Assembly (NCBI RefSeq): GCF_963676275.1
Contig: NZ_OY781091.1
Span: forward strand, 3,636,775 to 3,700,774
Source: an uncultured Cohaesibacter sp.
GTDB lineage: Bacteria; Pseudomonadota; Alphaproteobacteria; Rhizobiales; Cohaesibacteraceae
Length of the DNA stretch: 64,000 bases
Direction: 5' to 3'
Shown one piece after another: positions 1-7,879 of this stretch. The notes below the pieces were generated by a model. That model was not told the DNA's origin and searched no databases. It saw only the letters and a list, made by a program, of their open reading frames with translations. Position 1 is the first letter of the stretch, and each line of letters begins with the position of its first letter. Made by a program: the position numbers and the translations under genes.

Positions 1-362
1 TGCTCGACCCTGGCCGGACGCATTCCCCATGGCTTGATATTGCCATGAGAATTGATGACCTTCTGCAAGGGACGATAAGTCGCAATGACTGCCGCTTCGG
101 GAAAGATGTCAAACAGCCTCATGGCGTCATCATCAACGCCGGGATCTTCCAGCTTGAGTGCCTCCAGATTGTGATGATTGACAAATTCCTCGATCTTCCC
201 CTGATCTCTGAAGGAATGATAGGTGGGAACCAACCCTTCGGCAGATTTTCGGGCTGAATTCACTTTTCCGAACGGATAAGGCATTCGGCCAAAAAGCGCA
301 GAAACCAGACGAATGGAAAATTCACTGCCGCTCCGGCTGCCGGCCACAAATAAAAACTTCAT
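1..362 (-). CDS. Sulfotransferase-like protein, N-terminal part (cut by window edge)
   Basis: The minus strand is open from an ATG at 362 to the window edge (120 codons, no stop). The protein starts MKFLFVAGSRSGSEF: a beta-strand followed by a small-residue P-loop. This is how PAPS-dependent sulfotransferases bind the 5'-phosphosulfate. A second strand ending ATYRPLQKVINSHGN could be the start of the 3'-phosphate-binding helix. Its neighbour at 559-1323 is a clearer sulfotransferase on the same strand, which supports the call. The C-terminal part, and with it substrate class, lies outside the window. A different P-loop kinase-like fold cannot be excluded. Confidence 0.6.
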   Translation of the reverse strand, partial: MKFLFVAGSRSGSEFSIRLVSALFGRMPYPFGKVNSARKSAEGLVPTYHSFRDQGKIEEFVNHHNLEALKLEDPGVDDDAMRLFDIFPEAAVIATYRPLQKVINSHGNIKPWGMRPARVE

Positions 363-558
363 ATTAACGCGCCCATTATCGATTTAAAATTGAATCGCGG
401 CCCCATCTTGTTGTGTTTAAAAACACAATGCAACTTCACATTTCATGCTGACAATTTGATATTCAGAACTGTAAAGAGGCCAGCTTTACAGCATGAATGG
501 TCCGGGCATCCTCTTGCCTGCCAGCAATCGCCTAAGGCGCCGGAATCTCAGGCCAGTC

Positions 559-1323
559 TTAAAACCAGTGATCGATTTGCAAACCGGTCAAATCGGCAAA
601 TTCTTCCAACGTGTTTTCATGACGCTTTAGAAGAATGTCCTTGACGCTTGTCGGGCATTGCTTGCTTGGTCCGACAAACACCTTCTCTTCCTTGATTTTT
701 CCCAGATGGCCACCATCCAGCCCGATATGAGCAAGCAGCTTCTTGACCACCGGTTTGGGATCGGCGTCAATTTCGTCTGTCATATGGAAGGAAAAGGCCG
801 TGCGGGGGAAAATCTCGAACCACCGCTTGAGTGGCGCTACATAATCTCCCATTTCGATCACATGCTTCATGACCGCAATGTCGAGCAAAGCCGCCTCGTC
901 ATCGAGCTGTCCCCGGCGTTTGGCAATCATCCGGATGGCAGACCAGTCCCGCTCGATCGGATTTCTGAAAATGGCGAACAGCTTCACATTCGGACAATGC
1001 TGATGCAATTGCTCGATTCGTTCGCGAGGCGCCCGCATATAGGAAGGTGAAATCTCGCCCGCAACCTCTCCTTCAGGAGTATGGGAAAAGACTTCCAGAT
1101 ATTGCTCCCAGGACAGCTCCTTGTTGGGGCCCACCAGAAATTGTATCTCCTTTGGCAATGTGTTCAGAACCACGCCATCGACTTTACTCTTGGACAAGAA
1201 GTCAAATTTTCTTGGCATTGCGGGAAAATTGACCCCCGGGCAGTGTCGCAGGGCCTCAAAAAGAAAGGTTGTACCGCTCTTCTGGGCTCCAATACCGATG
1301 AAGTCAGGAGAATTTTCACTCAT
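559..1323 (-). CDS. PAPS-dependent sulfotransferase
   Basis: The 254-residue protein is a soluble sulfotransferase of the Sulfotransfer_1/3 type, expected to move sulfate from PAPS to a glycan or another small acceptor. The 5'-phosphosulfate loop is visible near the N terminus (GIGAQKSGTTFLFEAL, about residues 10-25). The 3'-phosphate-binding segment is AIFRNPIERDWSAIRM, with the usual Arg and Ser. An acidic and aromatic stretch (SYMRAPRERI) lies between them. Length is normal for bacterial members. No signal peptide is seen, so it acts in the cytoplasm. It lies in a cluster with glycosyltransferases, so the acceptor is probably a glycan, but the substrate cannot be read from sequence. Confidence 0.85.
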   Translation of the reverse strand: MSENSPDFIGIGAQKSGTTFLFEALRHCPGVNFPAMPRKFDFLSKSKVDGVVLNTLPKEIQFLVGPNKELSWEQYLEVFSHTPEGEVAGEISPSYMRAPRERIEQLHQHCPNVKLFAIFRNPIERDWSAIRMIAKRRGQLDDEAALLDIAVMKHVIEMGDYVAPLKRWFEIFPRTAFSFHMTDEIDADPKPVVKKLLAHIGLDGGHLGKIKEEKVFVGPSKQCPTSVKDILLKRHENTLEEFADLTGLQIDHWF

Positions 1324-1646
1324 ATTCTTGCTTTCGAAAAATGGTTATAAAACAAATTTGCACTTATGAGATGCCATTAGAACAAGGCTACATATGCCGA
1401 ACAATCCGGAAAACTGCAAGCTCGGTCAAAATATTGCTTTGAATTGGCATTTATCACCAAGTCATTCAAATTTATGAATTTATAGTCTGCTTGGCCACTA
1501 CCTATCGTGAGGGATTTTCTGGGCGCTGCCAAGCGATCTAAGTTGAGTTTATTCCGACTTTGTTTTACCAATCAACAGGTAACCTCACTCGGAAGCCGTT
1601 CGAAAGTCTGGGCTACGACACTTATTGCACAGAACAGGAGAGTGCT
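1324..1646. other. Gap between sulfotransferase and methyltransferase genes
   Basis: This A+T-rich stretch lies between two divergently oriented genes and should hold both promoters. A 64-codon open frame on the minus strand (1377-1571) has no family resemblance and no convincing ribosome-binding site. An upstream TTG (1560) would extend the methyltransferase by 29 codons, but an ATG with a good Shine-Dalgarno site follows. Confidence 0.5.
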
Positions 1647-2204
1647 ATGCCCTTTAGCGCAGAAGCAAGCAAGCCTTGGATCGGGGAAAGGCTTCGCGAA
1701 CTTGAACAGATTGGCAGGGTTCTGGATATCGGCGTGGGTGCCGGGCGCTACTCAAAGTTGTTTCGCGCTCTTTGCCCGGATGCCGAATGGATTGGCGTGG
1801 AGATTTTCAGTCCCTATATCGAGCGTTTCGGCCTGACCAAGCTCTATGATGAAATCATCGAGCAGGATGCCAGGTCTGTCGATTATGCCAAACTGGGAAA
1901 TTTCGATGTCGCCTTCTGTGGTGATGTTCTGGAACATATGACAAAAGATGAAGCCAAGACCGTTATTGATATGATGGTTCGCTATACCGGCAATATTTTC
2001 ATCTCGGTTCCTCTGGGCGAATGCCCGCAAGGTGAAGTATATGGCAATGAGCATGAAGCACATGTCTCCACCTACATGTCGATAGACGATCTCTATGATG
2101 TATTTTCCGGAATTGTTGCTCACAACATTTCCAGTCAGGAAGATTGGACGATAGGAACGATATGGGTATCTAAAGACGCATATATGAAGGAAAGCATCAG
2201 TTAG
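1647..2204 (+). CDS. Class I SAM-dependent methyltransferase
   Basis: The protein (185 residues from the chosen start) carries the Rossmann-type motif I VLDIGVGAGRYSKLF, an acidic motif II region (IGVEIFSPYIERF) and the motif IV-like FDVAFCGDVLEHM, which is typical of small-molecule or glycan methyltransferases. The frame stays open to a TTG at 1560. The ATG at 1647 is preferred because AGGAG sits six bases in front of it. It opens a plus-strand run of four genes ending at 5245, so a role in methylating a sugar or glycan intermediate is likely. The acceptor is unknown. There is no membrane segment or signal peptide. Confidence 0.8.
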   Translation: MPFSAEASKPWIGERLRELEQIGRVLDIGVGAGRYSKLFRALCPDAEWIGVEIFSPYIERFGLTKLYDEIIEQDARSVDYAKLGNFDVAFCGDVLEHMTKDEAKTVIDMMVRYTGNIFISVPLGECPQGEVYGNEHEAHVSTYMSIDDLYDVFSGIVAHNISSQEDWTIGTIWVSKDAYMKESIS

Positions 2205-2320
2205 ACATTCATGCAGTATCAACTACCGGAATTACATCGCTTCAATTTCAATATGAAGAACCAAGCATTTCATTCACTCTATCCATGTTTAATCGATATA
2301 TTTGAGGCTTAAGTGGACAT

Positions 2321-2872
2321 ATGAGCTTTACCCAAACCCCATTTATGGTGCCTGAATATTTACAGGAAGAACTTCTGGTCTCCCCCTTTCAGACAGTCTT
2401 CAACGAATTTCAGATTGGTTTTTCAGACGAGAATGCCAAAATTGCAATTTCCCAAAGCAAGAAGGAAGGCAATCTCGTTTCTCCCCCCGATCACGCTTTT
2501 GTCTTCAATGTGAATATTCAGGATCTGGCAGACTCCCAATGGATATCAATCGAGAAGAAGCTGGATATCTCGAAATTCAAATTGGGAAAACGCTTCACTG
2601 TCCTCATCTCTATAAAAAGCTCGCTGCGCGAAGCCTTCGACATCGACCTGCGCCTCAACCGGGGCGATGGGAGCTTTAAGGACACAAGATTGGGAACCCT
2701 CGTTCCCGACGGCAAGAAGGCCTACTATCAGGACACATTCTCCACAAAAATCGAGAAGTTCGCTGAAGGTGAGTTCAATTCGGCAAAATTGCTGATTCTC
2801 GCACCGAAGAAAGACGACTACGTCTTTTCCCTATCCATGCTGAACATCTTTTTAGATCTGGATGTAATGTGA
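2321..2872 (+). CDS. Uncharacterised protein, possible beta-rich module
   Basis: I do not recognise this 183-residue protein. It has no signal peptide or transmembrane segment. Alternating hydrophobic and polar residues in the second half (WISIEKKLDISKF, RFTVLISIKSS, KLLILAPKKDDYVFSLSML) suggest a beta-sandwich. By eye, the order of these strands resembles both halves of the 380-residue protein at 6704-7846. It is followed seven bases later by the GT2 gene at 2880, so the two are probably co-transcribed and share a pathway. A carbohydrate-binding or accessory role in glycan synthesis is an inference from position only. Confidence 0.65.
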   Translation: MSFTQTPFMVPEYLQEELLVSPFQTVFNEFQIGFSDENAKIAISQSKKEGNLVSPPDHAFVFNVNIQDLADSQWISIEKKLDISKFKLGKRFTVLISIKSSLREAFDIDLRLNRGDGSFKDTRLGTLVPDGKKAYYQDTFSTKIEKFAEGEFNSAKLLILAPKKDDYVFSLSMLNIFLDLDVM

Positions 2873-2879
2873 GTTTGAT

Positions 2880-3800
2880 ATGACCAAGATTTCCGCAGTC
2901 GTCTGCGTTCACAATCGCGAAGATACTCTCGATGCATGCCTGTCTGCGCTGGAAAGGCAAACGCTCTCCAAGGACCTGCATGAGATCCTTGTCGTCGACA
3001 ATGCCTCTACCGATCAGTCACCCCAGATTGCCGATGCCTATGTGAAGCGAAACGAGAATTTCAAATATATCAGGGAAGAAAGGCTCGGCCTCGCGATCGC
3101 CAGGAACCGTGGCATAAGAGAAGTATGCCATGATGTGGTGGCCTTTACCGATGACGACGCGATTCCCGCCGACGACTGGCTTGAGCGCATCTCGAACCGA
3201 TTCTCGACGCTGGATGAAAAGACCGTAGCCGTCGGGGGAGAGCTGGATCCTGTCTGGCCGCATGAAAAGCCCGAATGGCTCAAAGGAAAGGACCTGCTTC
3301 GTTCCCTCTCGGTCGAACTGCACTGGTCTGACATCGCCCGCCATCTTGGAGCGGATGAGTGGCTTTGCGAAGCCAACAGCGCCTACCGCATCGCCCCGAT
3401 CCTCGAAAGAGGAGGTTTCCCTGAGAAGCTCGGCCGCATCGGCAACAATCTGCTATCCGGTGAAAATGCCGTCAACGAACTGCTTCTGCGTGACGGTTAT
3501 CGCTTTTTCTTTGACCCGGAGATACGGGTCAAGCATCAAATCGCTCCGCAAAGAATGACGCAGGAATGGTTCCGCCGCCGATATTTCTGGCAGGGCGTTA
3601 CCGGCTATATCGTGCAGCAATATTTGCGGGAGAATGGCTGCGACGTTCCCCCTTCCACCTCGCTGCTTTTGCCGATGAATGAAAAAAGCTGGCTCTCGAC
3701 ATTGAACTATAGCGAAAGCCCGGATTTCGAAGAAACTTTGATCAGAGTCTACAGCTTAGGCTATGCGCTGGCTGCGGCAAATATTTTGGCGGGACGATAA
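2880..3800 (+). CDS. Family 2 glycosyltransferase
   Basis: A 306-residue GT-A-fold glycosyltransferase that transfers a sugar from a nucleotide donor. The N terminus shows the GT2 nucleotide-binding strand (ISAVVCVHNREDTLDAC), then VVDNASTD, the RNRG segment, and the metal-binding FTDDDAIPADDW near residues 90-100. A second half rich in Trp and Arg (MTQEWFRRRYFWQG) closes the acceptor side. There is no membrane span, so it should act on the cytoplasmic face. Its stop codon overlaps the start of the next glycosyltransferase by one base (TAATG), so the two are translationally coupled. Confidence 0.88.
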   Translation: MTKISAVVCVHNREDTLDACLSALERQTLSKDLHEILVVDNASTDQSPQIADAYVKRNENFKYIREERLGLAIARNRGIREVCHDVVAFTDDDAIPADDWLERISNRFSTLDEKTVAVGGELDPVWPHEKPEWLKGKDLLRSLSVELHWSDIARHLGADEWLCEANSAYRIAPILERGGFPEKLGRIGNNLLSGENAVNELLLRDGYRFFFDPEIRVKHQIAPQRMTQEWFRRRYFWQGVTGYIVQQYLRENGCDVPPSTSLLLPMNEKSWLSTLNYSESPDFEETLIRVYSLGYALAAANILAGR

Positions 3801-5245
3801 TGACAAAGCAAATCACAAAAGAACCGGAACTGGCTCTGGTCTTCGCCACGATATCGCGCGAACATACCACGCAAAGGCTGATCAATTCGGTCCGCAAGCA
3901 CTTCCCGGACATGCCGATTTATATTGGCGATCAATCGGGCAAAAGTGCCGTCATGGAAGCATTCTATCGTCGCAACAATTGCACCGTCATATGGATGGAG
4001 CATGACGCAGGGGTATGCGCCTCCCGCAATGCGTCTCTGGACAAGGTCAAGGAACCCTATTTCGTTCTTTGCGATGATGACTTTATTTTCGGCGACAATA
4101 CCAGCTTTGAGGCTCCGCTTAAAATATTGAAAGCAAAGCCGGAAATCGGGGTCGTTGGCGGCAGGCTTTATGATGTCTTTCTGGCAAACGGAAAGGAATA
4201 TCGGGCCAATCGCCATTGGGAACTGCTTTTCCATTATGATGAGCAAAAGCAGAAATTGCTGACGCTTCCGGTCCATTATTTCCTGCCCGATCCCAAATAT
4301 GTCGGCAGCGAAGCTTATTATGAGTGCGATGCGGTGATGAATTTCGCCGTTTTCCGCACCGCGATGTTCAGTGAAAAAATCCGCTGGGATCCCATTTTCA
4401 AATCAAACGGCGAGCATGAGGATTTCTATCTGAATCTCAAACTCAACAGCGATTTTAAGGTTGCCTATACGCCCAAACTGGTCGCCTATCATCACCATCC
4501 CACATCGCTGCAGAAATATAAGAAACTCAGACATCGCAATTACGGCTGGCAGCTGTTTCTTAAAAAATGGCATCTCAAGCAATTCCTCGAAATGGATGGC
4601 ACCCTGCGCGTGATCAACGACGCAAACAGCTGCCATTCCTACGCGATGGGCTATGAAAATTATTACAAAAACCCCAATCTGGTACCCGGCGAAGCCTTCG
4701 AATCCGAAGACAGGATTGTGATTTCAAACCTGACGGGAAGATTGGCGAGCTCTCGCACCATGGGCGAGTTTGCCGATCCAGAAATGGATCGCGAAGAACA
4801 GCTGTCTGTCAAGGTCAGCCATGAATCCGGCTTCCTCGCCACCGGTGGAGACTGGCGCTTCTCGCTGCCTTTCTTCAAAAAGAAACCGAAAAAGAAATAT
4901 CTTCAGGATGACAGTCTGCTGGAATTCGAAGTCATTGTCCCCGAGACGCTTCAGGACAGCCTCGAATCCTTCATGCGCATTCGCCCCTTCGTTGCGGGCA
5001 TGACAGACGAGGCCATTTTCTTCAAGGAAGATGACGAACTCGATGTGAGGGTTTCCTGGTCGATCAAGTCCGGCTATTTGACCTATCAGAGAAAAGCACT
5101 GATTTTCGAACAGGAATTGCTGCTGGGGAACTGGAATTCCATTGCCATCAATCCTCCAGAATTCGAAGGAGATATGACAATGGAGACCACCATCTACAAG
5201 AATGGCACGGTCATGTTCGAGCATAGCATGCAACTGGCAATCTGA
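3800..5245 (+). CDS. GT2-like glycosyltransferase with beta-rich C-terminal extension
   Basis: The 481-residue protein begins with a GT-A-type fold: LALVFATIS, then a Cys-Ala-Ser-Arg-Asn segment (GVCASRNASLD) and the metal-binding CDDDFIFGD at residues 91-99. The core ends near residue 290 (KYKKLRHRNYGWQ). About 190 further residues follow that GT2 enzymes usually lack. They are rich in predicted strands (LLEFEVIVPETL, LDVRVSWSIKSGYLTY) with a basic FKKKPKKKY loop. The gene overlaps the preceding glycosyltransferase by one base. The C-terminal part may be an acceptor-binding or partner-binding module; this is an inference. Confidence 0.82.
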   Translation: MTKQITKEPELALVFATISREHTTQRLINSVRKHFPDMPIYIGDQSGKSAVMEAFYRRNNCTVIWMEHDAGVCASRNASLDKVKEPYFVLCDDDFIFGDNTSFEAPLKILKAKPEIGVVGGRLYDVFLANGKEYRANRHWELLFHYDEQKQKLLTLPVHYFLPDPKYVGSEAYYECDAVMNFAVFRTAMFSEKIRWDPIFKSNGEHEDFYLNLKLNSDFKVAYTPKLVAYHHHPTSLQKYKKLRHRNYGWQLFLKKWHLKQFLEMDGTLRVINDANSCHSYAMGYENYYKNPNLVPGEAFESEDRIVISNLTGRLASSRTMGEFADPEMDREEQLSVKVSHESGFLATGGDWRFSLPFFKKKPKKKYLQDDSLLEFEVIVPETLQDSLESFMRIRPFVAGMTDEAIFFKEDDELDVRVSWSIKSGYLTYQRKALIFEQELLLGNWNSIAINPPEFEGDMTMETTIYKNGTVMFEHSMQLAI

Positions 5246-5397
5246 CGAGGCGCCGGGCAGCTCTCAGCCCGGCAAGCCATCCACCCAGCATTTCCCGTCA
5301 TCACCGCGACTGACGACGCGACACGGAACACACTATCCCGATTAGCATGGCCATAGCTGGTCAGAATTTCTCTGTAAGCAGCCTCTTGCCCTCATGT

Positions 5398-6354
5398 TCA
5401 GGAAGGAAATTCGGTGAAGTGGGCATTGAAACGCGCGATATTGTCTTTCTGCTGAATGGCATTACGAACGATGATGAAGTCAAGCAGGCGGTGCGTCAGC
5501 TTGTCCCACAACGAGAATTGACTGATCCGATCTATGACAGCTTCGGTCTCAAGAAGACTCAATTCTTGAGGCCCGCCCTCGAAGAAATGCTTCAAATATA
5601 AGACTGGCCTGTCAGACCCCAAAAACTCTAGAAAAAAGTCTCGCACATCCGGCAGACAAATATCTCCGACAGGAGCTTCGGCATCTGCGCGATAATTGAA
5701 ACACGCATAGTCATCAGCATACATCGCATCCACCATTTCCAGCGCCTCTTCATCAAAGACAGAGGCTTTAACTCTGGAAGAAGTTGAATGGCTCTGACGA
5801 TCAATCATTTGCAATGTAAAGTCCGAAAAGCTCAATTCGTTACTGGCTTTGTCCAATTTTTCCAGATGGAAAATTTTGGTATACGGAATTGCTCCCAAAA
5901 ACAGATTGCCATATTGACAGCCCACATGAGGATCCAGATCCTGTTTCGACACGTCGATCAGCCGGTCCAAAACAATTTTGGGTTCATAGACCTTGTCTTC
6001 TTCAAGCCCGAGATGGTTTGCAATCAATCGCCAAACGGACTGATCTCTTCCCTCATACATCTTGTCAAAATAGGCTGAAATAAATCTTTTGCGAGGATGC
6101 CGGACAACTGAAAAAACGGTTTTGTTGTCCCCTCTCAAACTGGCAACAATGTCTGGAAAGCCCGTGATAAATGGCGTCTCCCGACGATCATGAATACGGG
6201 TTATGTCTTCCATCATTTCCGGTCGAAACATATTGACCAGCGACCATTTAATATTGGAACAGGCAACCTTGGGATTTTCGACATACACCAAATTTGAGCC
6301 ATCGATATAGTGGACAGCGCGTGATAGACGCTCAAAAACAGTACGTTCGTGCAT
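5398..6354 (-). CDS. Family 2 (carbohydrate) sulfotransferase
   Basis: A 318-residue member of the Sulfotransfer_2 group (the fold of HNK-1 and chondroitin sulfotransferases). YVENPKVACSNIKWSL near residue 25-40 is the 5'-phosphosulfate-binding signature (PKVACS/T). SVVRHPRKRFISAYFDKMYEG is the 3'-phosphate-binding signature with its RxPxxRxxSAY spacing. Enzymes of this group sulfate sugar hydroxyls using PAPS. The gene faces the plus-strand glycosyltransferase run, with only about 150 bp between their stops. Together with the gene at 559-1323 and the partial gene at the left edge, this makes three sulfotransferases of different subtypes in one cluster. Confidence 0.88.
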   Translation of the reverse strand: MHERTVFERLSRAVHYIDGSNLVYVENPKVACSNIKWSLVNMFRPEMMEDITRIHDRRETPFITGFPDIVASLRGDNKTVFSVVRHPRKRFISAYFDKMYEGRDQSVWRLIANHLGLEEDKVYEPKIVLDRLIDVSKQDLDPHVGCQYGNLFLGAIPYTKIFHLEKLDKASNELSFSDFTLQMIDRQSHSTSSRVKASVFDEEALEMVDAMYADDYACFNYRADAEAPVGDICLPDVRDFFLEFLGSDRPVLYLKHFFEGGPQELSLLETEAVIDRISQFSLWDKLTHRLLDFIIVRNAIQQKDNIARFNAHFTEFPS

Positions 6355-6703
6355 ACTTCTTACCTAACTTAGCTCGCAAATCTGGTTTTGAGAGACTGTA
6401 AGCCTGAGAAAAACTCCATCTTGCACTCATTTTAAATCTAGAGTTGCAAAGTTCATAAAACCATACAATAGATATTATTTGGCAACCAATATACCAAACA
6501 ATCTCGCTTAGCAATCACAATCAAGCAAAGCTATCAAGCTACACGCAGGGATCGGCGGCAGTCTTCATGTCCACTTGCCCAAGCGTTGAGCCGCAAAATT
6601 GAAACAGCAAAACCCTGAGCCCAATCCTGTTATCGGCAAAAACAGAGAGAGGACGGCCTCTCTCCCTCCATGAAAAACGGCATCCTCGATCCTGCAACGG
6701 GCG
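6355..6703. other. Gap upstream of the family 2 sulfotransferase
   Basis: This A+T-rich, non-coding stretch separates two minus-strand genes. It holds the terminator of the 6704-7846 gene at 6640-6668 and presumably the promoter of the sulfotransferase. I see no further gene. Confidence 0.5.
6640..6668 (-). terminator. Intrinsic terminator behind the 380-residue protein gene
   Basis: Read on the minus strand, an 8-bp perfect stem (GAGAGAGG, loop CCGT, CCTCTCTC) is followed by TGTTTTTG. It lies about 40 bp behind the stop codon at 6704. Confidence 0.65.
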
Positions 6704-7846
6704 TTACAGCATCCGATCAAAAATGAACATCTCCAGTTCTGAAATCTGTAATTCAGTTGTTTCCGGTGGGAAGAAAAGCAAAATGCCGAAGGTGTGAGAC
6801 TGCCTGCTGTCTGCCAATTTGGGAGACAAATCGATAATCTGCTGAACACTGCTGCCCTTCGAGAAAAGCGGCATTTTCAATGCCAAAGGCGAATCCTGCC
6901 ATTTGAAATTCTCGTCATATTCCCTGAGGATGACATTTGTCTCAATCGAGTTTGACCCGGCATGGGCACCCGAAGCCCGAAGCAGCGCACAAACCGCACC
7001 AGTATTTTTCACATTGGTGAAACGAAATTCAAGATTGCGCCAGCCTGACGCTGCAGTCTGCCTGAAATCAAAGGATGCAACATTGCGTTTTTGCGCAATT
7101 TTAACCTGACGCCCTTCCCCGACTTCAAAATCGATAAAGACACCATCGGATAGGGCGCGATGTTGGGAAGCGGCGCCCGTCCAGATGTCTTTTTCCTGCG
7201 GGATGATGAAGACCCGGCTCATGGGAAAGTCGGCACTATCGCCCATTGCCTGCAGTGCGCCAGCCCCGTCAGGAGCCATTTCAGCAGAGGCATTTTCGAC
7301 TCCCATGATCGTGAGATCATAAAGCTCGATATCGACATTGCGCGCTTCGATTTTGAAAATGACGCGCGCATAATCAATCTCTTCAGTGGGCATGTGAGCC
7401 AAATCGTCCAATTGAATTGGAAAGGACTGTCTGCGCCGATTGCGACACAGCTCAATCTGGGCGGAACTCACATCCTGACTGCGACCATTCTTGTAGAAGA
7501 AACGCATGAGCGAAAAAAGCGTCAGAGACTTGGGGCTGGCGGCTTCCAGACATGGTATGACTTGCCCAATATTCCTGAGATCACTGCCCTTTATGTCAAA
7601 CTCGATATTGTACCAGCTCGCAGCGCCCATATTGACAGGAGCAATGCGATAATGCGCCCCTCCGATTTTCGGCCTGTGAGCTGAAAGCGCGATGCTGCCG
7701 TCACATTTGCCGTCAAATTTGACATTCAACTGGTCTCCAAGGGCAAATGACTTCACATGCACCATTTCCTTGGTCAGCAGCTTCTTGAATTGGGTGCTCT
7801 CGGGGTCAACCGAAAATTTTCCAAGTGTTCTTATCATGTCTTTCAT
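6704..7846 (-). CDS. Uncharacterised protein with two similar beta-rich halves
   Basis: No family is recognised for this 380-residue protein. It has no signal peptide or membrane span. By eye, it is an internal duplication. The stretch ASWYNIEFDIKGSDLRNIG in the first half matches ASGWRNLEFRFTNVKNTG in the second, and each half ends in a similar strand pair (DIELYDLTIMG and ELQISELEMFIF). Such strand-rich repeats recall jelly-roll or carbohydrate-binding modules, but no catalytic motif is visible. The gene lies 33 bp behind the GT4-GT2 fusion gene on the same strand and may be co-transcribed with it. Function unknown. Confidence 0.65.
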   Translation of the reverse strand: MKDMIRTLGKFSVDPESTQFKKLLTKEMVHVKSFALGDQLNVKFDGKCDGSIALSAHRPKIGGAHYRIAPVNMGAASWYNIEFDIKGSDLRNIGQVIPCLEAASPKSLTLFSLMRFFYKNGRSQDVSSAQIELCRNRRRQSFPIQLDDLAHMPTEEIDYARVIFKIEARNVDIELYDLTIMGVENASAEMAPDGAGALQAMGDSADFPMSRVFIIPQEKDIWTGAASQHRALSDGVFIDFEVGEGRQVKIAQKRNVASFDFRQTAASGWRNLEFRFTNVKNTGAVCALLRASGAHAGSNSIETNVILREYDENFKWQDSPLALKMPLFSKGSSVQQIIDLSPKLADSRQSHTFGILLFFPPETTELQISELEMFIFDRML

Positions 7847-7879
7847 TTCACAAAATCAGAGGTAACAAGACGAACCCAC

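Noticed and set aside
1377-1571. 64-codon minus-strand frame between the sulfotransferase and methyltransferase genes
   Set aside because: No Shine-Dalgarno site, no family likeness, and it covers the region where both promoters must lie.
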